A stretch of DNA of 64,000 bases, taken from NCBI GenBank assembly GCA_024196135.1, contig JAMQCK010000099.1, positions 1 through 64,000 on the forward strand, in the 5' to 3' direction. The stretch is from Pleurotus ostreatus/Saccharomyces cerevisiae fusant (Eukaryota > Opisthokonta). This document shows positions 55,226-64,000 of this stretch, piece by piece (position 1 is the stretch's first letter; every line of letters starts with the position of its first letter). The notes beneath the pieces are model-generated. The model made no database searches and was not told the DNA's origin. It saw only the letters and a program-made list of their open reading frames with translations. The position numbers and the translations under genes are program-made.

Positions 55226-58200
55226 TTATACGAAGCCCGCGGGGAGTGAACCGAGGAGGATGATGTACACTAAGTTGTACTGGACGTTGTAGGAGGGCGG
55301 GGAGGTGCGAGTGCCCACCCACATGTTGGTCGTATGAGCTACGAGGGCGACGGCGTCCTTCGGCGGTACGCCTTCGAATACCGGCAGGCTCGTGTGCCAG
55401 GTAGACATATCGCGAGGCAACGGCACAGTTCGCGCGTCAAGTATCGTCACTGAAGACGAGTCAGATAACGCATAAACAGCGAAGGTCAGACACACTGGTA
55501 TCGTTCGTGGACAGCTCGAAGTTGGAACCGCGACGAGAAGGCGGCGGAGCGTTCTTTCCCCGGCGTATGGAGGAGCTAGGCTTGACCTTGTTGGTAGTCG
55601 GGCCACCTAGTATCACGTCAGACCACTTCGGACGGTCCATGGGGAAGACATACACACCTGACGGACGATCAAAGGAGGGCAAGGTGGACATCCTAATCGC
55701 GTTGTTGAATGCGATGCAGTACAACTCACGCTGGCCAAACTTCATGCACTCGAGGGCGACGGCACGGTCGAAGCAGCCTTCGAAAGGCGTGGCGCAGATG
55801 TAGTAGACGGGATGCGGCCCCGCCGTTGGGTTGTCCAGCCGCCAATACCTGACAATGCAAGGGGTGATGGAGACAGCGGGAGCCCGAGTCTCCTTGATGA
55901 CGATCTTGTATCGTGTCGTACCCGAGGGGGGCGATACGTCGACGGCGTCGAGTTCTTCGGGATTAACCTGGGACTCGTTGATGTACGGTCCATGCCGACG
56001 AAACTGCATCCCACGCAGGAGATTACTGTGGAGGGATATCAGTCGCAAGGCAGTAGAGATAGAGAGTAATGTACCCGACGTGTACATGAGTCTCCGCGGC
56101 AGCGACGATGTCAACAGAGGGTGTACCCCAACCATCGTCCTTGTAGTCGGACAAAATCAACGCGCAATCACTGGCAAGAGTGAGTACGTATACACATATT
56201 GAAATGCGTGCACTTACCCAGGCACGTCAAACGTGTTCTCTGTATACCCCATGCGCGTCAAAGTGTCGCACGAGAAGGGCTCCCACGAGTGGACAGGAGA
56301 GTCAGGGGTTATAACGCTGGCCGCCCATCATCAGCATTACATCGCATATTGACGGTGCACACCCACAGACTGGCGCAAACGGGCGCATTCTGGTCGACGG
56401 CCGTCGATCCAGGGTGCAAACCACCGACAGCGTTGGCAAGATGTACTTGCGCGGTCTGCCACTCCGTCTGTAATCAGGGTTAGTACGAGTGAACATGAGC
56501 AGAAAAATTGCAGTGTACCTTCGGGTCAACAGGCAAGTCTTCGTCGGGCGCCGTCGCCCCATCATCCTCGTATGCACGACTCGAGTGAGGCGGTACAGAC
56601 GGCCCAGCGACTGGAACAGGCTCAGGCGAAGGCGGCGGTGGAGGGGCGCGCCCCTTGCCCTTGTCGAGGCTGAGAGAGAAATGAGCCACGGAGCGAACGA
56701 TGATGGGAGCCCGCTCACGTAGGGACGATCTCGATGTCGGAAAAGCTATAAATGTACACCACTGGCAGGACCAATGTAACTACACAGCCCAGCCCCTAAG
56801 GGCTCCGTGTTCCTACATATACCATACCTAGGTTGGACTACGAAGTATGCGGATTGTAGCTACATGTTATAACTACATCTGCCAGGGCCCTTCGTAGGGG
56901 TCCTGGCCCACTGCCGCTGCTCGTCGTCGCCTCGGCAAATGCCGGGTCGCGCTCGTCGTTGCCCGCCCTCCGCCCGCCGTCGCCGCGACGCGTGCTCCCC
57001 GACGTCGTGCCACGTGCCCCCGACGCTCGCGCTCCCGACGCGTCGCGCGCGCCTCGGCCAGTCCCACCGCCGCCGCCTCGCGCTCGAGCGCGTTCCCACG
57101 CCCATCGGCCGTGTCCTCGCTCGCCGCTCGACGCGCCTCGTGCCACGCGCACCTGCGCGGTCGAACACTCGCACCTCGGCATTTGCCGAGACGCGTCGAG
57201 CGCGTCGCTCGAATCGCCGCCGCCGCGCTGGCCGTCGAGCGGCGCGTTCCCGGCAAAAGCCGGGCACGCTCGCGCGCTCGTCGGGTGCGCCGGCGTCGTC
57301 ATGGGGCTCGGCGACGCGCAAGAGCGCGACCTGCGTGCTCGCCGCCCTCGCGCGCGCGCCTGGCCGGCAGATGCCGGACCGAGCGGTCCGCGCGACCCGA
57401 CCCGACCCGTCCCACGCAGCGGCGCGGCTGCGCGCCACGTCGCGCTCGAGCGTCGCCGGCCTGCTCAGCATCGCGCGCGGCGTCACTCGTGCTCGATATC
57501 GCGCGCCAGCGTCGCCGGTGCGCTCAGGCACGTGCCCGGCGTTGCGCATGCCTGATATCGCGGCGATGCCGCCGCGCTATCCAGTCACGAGGGGGCAGTC
57601 GTAATCACTGGCGTACGCAGCCCGCATCGCGTCCGTCGAGGGAGCTCGCCGCACCTGACTCATTGTCAGGTGCCGCTGCGATGGATAGCCTCGCGGCGGT
57701 CGCGAGCTCACAAACGCGGCGCGCTGGGCGACGTGGCGATGCCACGTCACCTAGCAACCGGCCCGCGAGTGCGGGGATGGGCGTGCGGCGGGATCGCGAG
57801 GATGGTGGGCGCAGAGGCGCACCATCCGCACGGAGCAAGGGAGGAGGGAGGGTGCAGGTGGCGGTGGCGGTGGGCGACGCGGGGCGCCCGGGAGACGCGT
57901 CGTTGGACGCGTGGGAAGGCGGCGGCGGTGCCGGCAGCAGCTGGGAGTCGAGTGAGGACAGCGCGCGGCCGGGCAGCCAACGCGCGTCGAGCGGAGCGGA
58001 CGGTGCGTCGAGGTGGAGGGTGGTGGCAAAAGGCAAGAACGTGTCAATCGGCTGCGGTCGGACTTATTCCGGCCTGTCACGTGATTTCGGAGGCCCGGCT
58101 CGCGTCGCCGGTCTTCGCCTCGTCGGTGGCTGCGACGGCCCTCGCGGGTGTCTTTAAGTCTTGAAAACTTCCCAGGAGTGTTCAGTAATGTAGGACTTGT

Positions 58201-61200
58201 AGAATTCTCTTTATAGATGCTTAATTGTGCCGCAGTGACTGGTCATTTTACGATAAACTGAGATATAAGCGCGGTTGCCTGACTTCTGCATGCTCCCCCA
58301 CCACAGGTCACGTAGTTGACTATTCGTGTACAAGAGGACTCGTGAATGCCGATGACTCCCCCCTCCACCCCCACTTTGTATTCAGATGCTCTGCACAATG
58401 CGAGCTGCTACACCCTGTGCAGCAACACATCAGGTAGGTCAGCTCGGCTCAAGCCGATTGTCGTCAATTCGACGTTTTCGGCACAAACAACGCATTACGC
58501 CGCCGAGATAATAGTATGGACGTGTAGAGCGCCCCCAAAAATGGTGGTCCGAGGTTTTAAACTATGCAGTTTGTGCATAAAACGATTCAGAATGACCCGA
58601 TTCACCAGAATTCAGACCAGGTTCTATTCAGCTGCTGCAGTAGTGCAGCACCGGTGTCGTTCATGCATACCCTGGTCGTCATGCCCATGGGGTAGGTCAC
58701 AGATCCAGTTGAAGTGATACTCACCGTGCTTCTACGCATTTTCAAGCCCTCTTGAAGACTCGAAGCCCCTGTACTTGAGGAATAGATGCAGATGATATCC
58801 TGCAGCTGATTGCCACTGGGGTGAGGTTTAGACCTTTAGCAGCCGTCCCCCTGCTATGCTCAATACAGAACGTCGTAGATATGTATTTATCTGGCCCATC
58901 TGCGAGTTTTTGTGCGGGCTCTGCACAATGACAGTCTGCTATCGCCCTCGCAGATGTTCAGTGTAAGGTCTCAAAAGGCCGAAAGCTCGCATATATACGG
59001 TTCTATACATTGTCTGTGGAGATCTAAAGCGTCCTTCAGGTGCTTTAGAGGTTACAGAGTTGCTCTACAGCTATCGCGCGTGTCAGAAGTTCACGCAGTG
59101 CACAGGGATGGGCAAGAGATATAGGACGCGCGGGGGAGAGGTCGCGCCGCCGGCATTTGCCGAGCACGTGCCGCGCGGAATTGATTTCCGTCCGCAGCCG
59201 GCGCGAGCCCTTTGCCCTTGACCACCATCCCCCTACCCTCCACGCCCTATCCGCCGCTCGCGGAGCCATCTCGCGTTGAGCTCAACGCGAGTCGGTCAAT
59301 CCTCTGCCCTCCCACCCTCCTTGAGCGCCGCGGGCGTCACGACACCCGCCCTTCAATTGGGCGCATGCGCTCAACAGCGCCATTCCCTTCCCCTCACCCC
59401 TCACCTCTCGCAACCTCAACACAGCTGTCTACCCGCTCCTCCACCCCTCTCCCTCGACCACCACCCCCTCCTCGCCTCCGCGTGCTCCCGCTGCGCGACT
59501 GACGTGGTTGCTATGGCGACCACGTCAGCGCGACGTGGCCGTCGCCGTGCACCCTTCCCCGCCGCAGCTGTACGTTACGTCTACGACGACAGTGCGCGCC
59601 GCTGGGGAAGCGCGTACAGGCCGGCAGACGCGCGCCCATGGGTGCGTGGTGTCGATGCCTGGCCACGCTATCGCGGAGCACGGCAATGCCGGGCAGTATG
59701 CCTGCCCGGCATTGCGTGCGGCAAGGAGTCTCGCCCGCCGTGCCGTAGCATCGCGCGCTGGCGAGATGCGGGCTCGCGCGTGCGAGCGACGACAACGCTC
59801 GCTGGCGCGCGCGGGATGGGTTGCGCGGACCGTCCGGCCCGTCCCGGCATTTGCCGGCAACGCTCGCGCGAGTAGCAGCGTGGGCGTGGGCGGCCGGTTG
59901 GCGCGTCGCCGGGCACCCTGACGACGCCGGGGCACCCGACGAGCGCGCGAGCGCGCCCGGCATTTGCCGGGAACGCGCCGCTCGACGGCCAGCGCAGCGG
60001 CGGCGTGCTCGACGCGACCGTTCGACCCCGAGGTCGCGCGTGACACGAGGCGCGTCGCCCAGCGAGCGACGACGCGACGAGGAGGCGTGGGAACGCGCCC
60101 GAGCGCGAGGCGGAGGGGGCGGGGCGGGCCGAGGTGGCGGGAGGCGCGTGCGACGCGTCGGGGGCACGTGGAACGACGTCGGGGAGCACGCGTCGCGGCG
60201 GGCGGAGGGCGGGCAACGACGAGCGAGACCCGGCATTTGCCGAGGCGACGACGAGCAGCGGCAGTAGGCCAGGACCCCTACGAAGGGCCCTGGCAAATGT
60301 AGTTATAACATGTACCTACAATCTGCATACTTCGTAGCCCAACCTAGGTATGTGAAATGTAGGAACACGGAGCCCTTAGGGGCTGGGCTGTGTAGTTACA
60401 TTGGTCCTGCCAGTGGTGGCCGTACCGATTCCAGGATGCGCCTAACAAGGTGTAAGCGTCGAAAGTAGGGACGAGGGCATGTACATACTCTAAAGCCCTG
60501 ACATCGGAATCTTTGACAGAGTCAGGTGACTCGAATGGCGATGCGATGCTCTTCGTGCTGCTCGACTTCGTCGCCTTGAAAGTCGGACTCGGGACCGGAC
60601 TGGCAGAAGGCGAAGCCACTCTCGCCTTTTTCTTCGGACTACCTTGAACGGGAGGCGGGCTGGCCTCAGAGCTAAATCCGAAGTTAGTAGAAGTACAACG
60701 TCGACGCAATTAGCACGAACCTGGTCCTTGTACGACGCGTGTTCATCCACCTAGCGGTGGTAGGCCTGTTGGGGAAGTCAGACTTGAGCGAATTGGACAC
60801 AGGAATACGTACTCATTACGCTTGCGCCTCGTCGCCGTGGACGCCGGCACTCTAACATTGATCGTGAGCAAACTCGAAAGTCGCAGGGTAACGATAATGC
60901 ACGCACATGGTAGGCGTGTCACTATGCAAAGCCAGAGCCCGCTCCGCAGACTCCTTCGTGACGATCTCGGGGAAGCCCTCGTAGGGATCGCTCCTGCGAC
61001 GGAGTAAGTTCGAATCCTACACGCAAGGCGATAAATAGACACGTACTCGTCCCCATCGGAATCCTTCTTCGCACATTCCTCTCCAGCATGTACGGGAGGA
61101 TGACCGCCATCGTCAACGACGGGTGGGACCTCCTCAAAAATGAGCCTGGAAATATGTAAATGAGTTGCGTATGTAGAGTCCGACGAAGGCTCACAGTGGA

Positions 61201-61980
61201 TCATGACCCGTAGGAAGGGGGCCCTTGCGGGTCGCCGAGGACACGCCCCCCGCACGTCGCTTAGCGTTCGGGGTCGGAGTGGACGCCAGCCTGGTCAGGG
61301 TGATCAGCACACTAGCCATCGCTGCATAGGAGCAACACTTACATCCGGCCCTCGAGGGTGAGCTGAGCCATCTTCGAAGACGGCGTAGATGCGGCGGTCG
61401 CGGGTATGGCGTTGGAATTGGATAGATTCCCTTGGGCACGGGGGGTGCTAGGTACGGGCCTAACAATACATCACACGCTATCGCAAGCGCAGAAGTCGCC
61501 ACTTACGCAACAGCCTTCCGACGAGGAGGCGTCTTCAGAGGAGTTGGGGGACAATCCGCGGCGGGCGTGGCACTGCAGTGCGAGTCAGCCAAGGTGAACA
61601 TACAGCAGTCGTTAACGAGGGCGTACCTATCCACCGCTCCGACGTCTACGTACCCATCGGCAGTCAAGTCCATGTCAGCACTGGCGAGGGACGCGCTGTA
61701 TAACAAGAAGAGGTGGTGAGCGAAGACCAGATAAATATACGAAACGATACGTACTTGATCGACGAAGATGGATGCTCGGGGGCGGAGGGCGACGTGGTCG
61801 AAGGAATCCTAGGCGAACATTGTCAGGCGTGCAGTGTTGGGTCTGGAGCGCAGACGGGTACGTACTGAGCGCCAGGCTGGTGCTGGAAGAAGAAGTTGAT
61901 CATGGCTTGCATCTGCTCAGGCGTGACGCCGGCGAGGGACGGAGGGACAGGAATCCTTGGGGGAGATGGTCAGTCGTAGT
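55226..61980 (-). CDS. Gene C: uncharacterised many-exon gene split by element 2
   Basis: Coding pieces with GT..AG borders run from about 61975 to 55226. From the 5' side: a PPSLAGVTPEQMQAMINFFFQ exon (near 61870-61970); short exons near 61757-61810, 61629-61707 and 61506-61567; Pro/Ser/Lys-rich disordered exons (60.4-61.5 kb) with PKKKARV, a likely nuclear signal; then element 2. After it come SDIEIVP, a Pro-rich KGKGRAPPPPPSPEPVP exon (near 56560-56680), a folded-looking exon near 56340-56460, and a large C-terminal part (about 55460-56015) with RYKIVIKETRAPAVSI and YYICATPFEGCFDRAVALE, ending at 55226. I do not recognise the family. The first exon and the junction near 56310-56350 are unresolved; a frameshift there is possible. 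Whether it yields a full-length protein depends on splicing of element 2. Confidence 0.5.
56757..57400 (+). repeat. Left terminal inverted repeat of element 2
   Basis: Matches 59760-60418 in inverted orientation. It carries the 12-bp palindrome at 56933-56944, 57177-57188, 57251-57262 and 57365-57376. Confidence 0.8.
59760..60418 (-). repeat. Right terminal inverted repeat of element 2
   Basis: Inverted partner of the left arm. It carries the palindrome at 59845-59856, 59958-59969 and 60231-60242; one more copy lies further inside at 59151-59162. Confidence 0.8.
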
Positions 61981-62870
61981 CGACGGCGCCCACTGTAGAG
62001 CGTACTGTGTCATATCTGGAAGACGAAGGGCCACTAGAGCAGATCGAAGGTCGTAGGTGACGGTGCGTCGAAGACAAGGGTTGTAGCCAGGGAGGGAGGT
62101 TAGCAGCACGGCTGAAAATCAAGGGGACCTCCGCGAAGCGCGTTATGAAGGCTCAAGTCGGAAAAGAGCGGAAGAGCTTCGTCCAATAGCAAGACGAGGA
62201 GGAGGGCGAGACAGATAAGTGCGGAAAGAGGGTACAGGGATAAAGGATGCAGGTGTCCAATAGCAAGAGGAAGAGGACGGCGAGACAGATACGTGCAGAA
62301 AGAGGGGACAAGGATAAAGGATGCAAGCGGGCGGCCCGCGTCGGCGGATCTCGTATCGGCGAGATACGCGCCTACAGGGGGGGTAAGCTCTCGAACATGT
62401 GCCCGATTCGGCACAAACTCGCAACGTTGCGCGATCCCAGAAAATACGCACCCTTCCGGCTGTCGGTGGAGCTCCCCCGCGGCGTGCGTATCGTTCCTTG
62501 GACTGCGGATCCACGCGTTCGCGGCCCAGCCACAGGAACAATACCATGATGGGATACCAAGGGCTTAGCAGGGAATACAGGGGCGACGCCTGCGTCTCCG
62601 TAGACAGGTCGTCGGGCGACCAGAGGCAAGACAAAGGACAGTACGCGCAAGGAGGTCGGTTCGAATATGTGCGAGAGCGACGTACGATAGACAGACAATG
62701 GTCTGTTGATCCAGGTCGATGTGGAGCCAGTACCAGAATACCGAGTCCGAATTTCAGTCGCGGTGCGGAAGCAAAATTCGGTCGGCAAGGGGGCGCGACG
62801 TCAGCGGACTGTTCTTTAAGAGGGTAGCGCCGACGCGACGACGATAGCCCCTGCCCCTCATCTCGCGAGC
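61981..62870. other. Region between divergent genes C and D
   Basis: Contains two near-copies of a CCAATAGCAAGA...GGCGAGACAGATA word (about 62183-62220 and 62258-62295), that is, a short direct repeat about 75 bp apart. The long minus-strand frame here is Ser/Pro/Cys/Arg-rich with no recognisable motif and was not accepted. The 5' end of gene C and the promoter of gene D should lie here. Confidence 0.45.
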
Positions 62871-64000
62871 ATGGACACTCTCGAGAACATCGACTTGAAT
62901 GCAGCGAGTACGTCCATGGTTGAGTCGAACCGCACAGCGTGACTGAAGCAGTCACAGAACACGCGATCGAAAGCTTCATGATTAAACATGGACAAACAGA
63001 GCGCCTACCGCCCAACAGCTTGTACGTCACGGACGACTTCGAGGTAAGTCCAAACCCGCCAGGTGCATGCACGCATTAATCGATGACAGGCACTCGATCT
63101 AAGGGTTGATACCGATGAAAGCGCGACGTATACGACCTTCCGACTGCAATCCCAGGAAGAAGATCAGGACGAACCTAAGGAGGTCACCCTTTACACGGTT
63201 GCCGTCCTGACGCAGAAGTTGCTCCCACCCTTCAAGCCTAAGCGGTGAGAGGATACGTTATCTGCCCCCACCCCCCCGTATGCTTATCCCACGCCTTAAA
63301 AGTAAATACTACTCTGGGCGGGACTCCCTCTTCAAGGGGTTTCGCCAAAGCGTAACTTTGCTCGGCGCCGGCGCCATGCCCCTTACGAACGCGGTTCACT
63401 GCGCTAAATTGGGCTTCGTGATTCTCGACCGTACCGCCGCGAAGTCATCGAGCTTTCCTTCCGAGCGCATCTGCGTCGATAACTTCGTCGTCTCTAATCC
63501 TTACTTCGTCATCGGGCAGGACGCGAAGGGCAAGGAGAAGGTCTTATTCACGAAGCTCGTCGACCCTTTCGACGACCTCAATCGTCAGCAAGGTGACGGA
63601 TGCGTCCACACCGCGGACAACGTCGTACAGTATCTGGAAGGCTACGAGAACGAAGACGGTGTGTTCAGGTAAGTATCATACACAGTTTGCTTTATACGCT
63701 CTAACCACGCATTCAGACACTCACCCGTCACACCTTCGCGCTTCCGACCGGGCGACGTGGTTCGCGTGGGCTTCACAGTGCGTATGAAGCAAGATAAGGC
63801 TTACAACAGTACGTCGTCCGAGCTGGACCTCGTGCTCAAGTCGGTCACCCTCGTCGACGATTCACTGTCTACTGTAAGAGTCGCTCTTCACGTCCGCCCG
63901 GACACCACCTGATGATAAGACGGCAGGCTCTCGCCATCAAGCAACTCGACGAGCCGCCCAGCAACGGCAAGAAGCGCAGCGCGGTCACTCACAATGCCCT
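62871..64000 (+). CDS. Gene D: uncharacterised protein, 3' end outside the window
   Basis: Six exons are visible (62871-62907, 62958-63043, 63090-63244, 63303-63668, 63717-63873, 63927 to window end), each junction keeping frame with GT..AG introns of about 45-60 nt. The N-terminus has MDTLENIDLNAA and an IESFMIKHG helix. A beta-rich part follows, with YTTFRLQSQ, VTLYTVAVLTQKLLPPF, LGFVILDRTAA and VSNPYFVIGQD, then SPVTPSRFRPGDVVRVGFTVRM. I do not recognise a domain. The alternating strands and the RPGDVVRVGF block suggest a beta-sandwich or OB-like fold, but this is a guess. It is divergent from gene C and lies in the same repeat-rich neighbourhood. It is cut by the window edge, so length is unknown. 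Confidence 0.65.

Larger units (their letters stand above)
56757..60418. mobile_element. Element 2: non-autonomous long-TIR element inside gene C
   Basis: About 3.66 kb with inverted ends starting CACCACTGGCAGGACC. The outer ~150 bp are close to identical; GC-rich similarity with gaps continues for roughly 600 bp on each side. The interior (about 57.6-59.1 kb) has no transposase-like frame. Eight copies of the CGGCNNNNGCCG palindrome are spread through the GC-rich arms. A GTAC tetranucleotide flanks both sides, directly on the left and after GGCC on the right, so a 4-bp target duplication is possible but imperfect. The layout (AT-richer tip, very GC-rich subterminal arm, coding-free centre) matches element 1, although the tip sequences differ, so they are probably related families moved by a similar enzyme. 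Confidence 0.85.

Noticed and set aside
57111..58157. 348-codon plus-strand open frame inside element 2
   Set aside because: Arg/Ala-rich translation of GC-rich repeat arm with no transposase motif; other frames there are equally open.
60960..61035. Possible tRNA on the plus strand
   Set aside because: TTCGAATCC word present, but the T-stem has a mismatch and the anticodon loop would be 6 nt; it also overlaps gene C exons.
62143..63072. 309-codon minus-strand open frame
   Set aside because: No motif, biased composition, and it overlaps the well-spliced first exons of plus-strand gene D.
1..64000. CRISPR arrays, bacterial operons, ribosome binding sites, rRNA
   Set aside because: None seen; intron-rich eukaryotic sequence makes the prokaryotic features irrelevant, and no rRNA-like stretch is present.

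Overview
This is nuclear DNA from a basidiomycete fungus, most likely an Agaricomycete. It has GC-rich coding sequence and many introns of about 45-60 nt with GT..AG ends. Its families are typical of mushrooms and polypores: a DUF6533-type membrane protein, a DUF6570-containing Helitron, an F-box/LRR protein and a perilipin-like protein. All exon models were joined by hand from splice signals and reading frame. For six genes (497-aa membrane protein, START, HSF-type, perilipin, 435-aa membrane protein, RING) and the 700-aa coiled-coil gene, the joined exons give whole numbers of codons. No database search was possible, so family names rest on recognised motifs.

Layout, 0-36 kb (housekeeping and regulatory genes): an uncharacterised acidic-tailed protein (0.3-0.9 kb); a single-pass Thr/Gln-rich membrane protein (3.5-5.2); a 1695-residue protein with START-like lipid-binding regions and a C-terminal membrane anchor (6.3-11.8, minus); an HSF-type transcription factor (12.6-15.2, minus); a gene-poor stretch (15.2-19.8); a BRCT-like protein (19.8-21.2, minus) divergent from a DUF6533-type membrane protein (21.4-23.0, plus); an intronless F-box-like protein (24.1-26.0, minus); a perilipin-like lipid-droplet protein (26.6-27.8, minus); a second Thr/Gln-rich single-pass membrane protein with the same design as the first (31.1-32.6, minus); a RING-H2 ubiquitin ligase (33.6-34.8, minus); and a small hypothetical gene (35.2-35.7, minus).

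Layout, 36-64 kb (dynamic, repeat-rich): a 700-residue coiled-coil protein of a repetitive-looking fungal family; two tandem paralogs (A 38.8-40.5, B 41.0-45.9, minus) with an F-box-like start and a nucleotidyltransferase-like core; a large Helitron whose 2703-residue Rep/helicase protein ends in a papain-fold, USP-like protease domain (46.5-54.6, minus); an uncharacterised multi-exon gene C (55.2-62.0, minus); and a divergent plus-strand gene running off the window.

The main finding is a pair of non-autonomous elements with very long terminal inverted repeats: element 1 of about 2.9 kb inside gene B, and element 2 of about 3.66 kb inside gene C. Both sit inside coding sequence, both carry a shared 12-bp interrupted palindrome (CGGCNNNNGCCG), and both are flanked by GT and AG dinucleotides at or near their tips. 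Removing the GT..AG interval would rejoin the host reading frame. In gene B the GT and AG coincide with the tips of the inverted repeat, and paralog A confirms the frame on both sides. This suggests outsized introner-like elements, that is, transposons that can be spliced out as introns.
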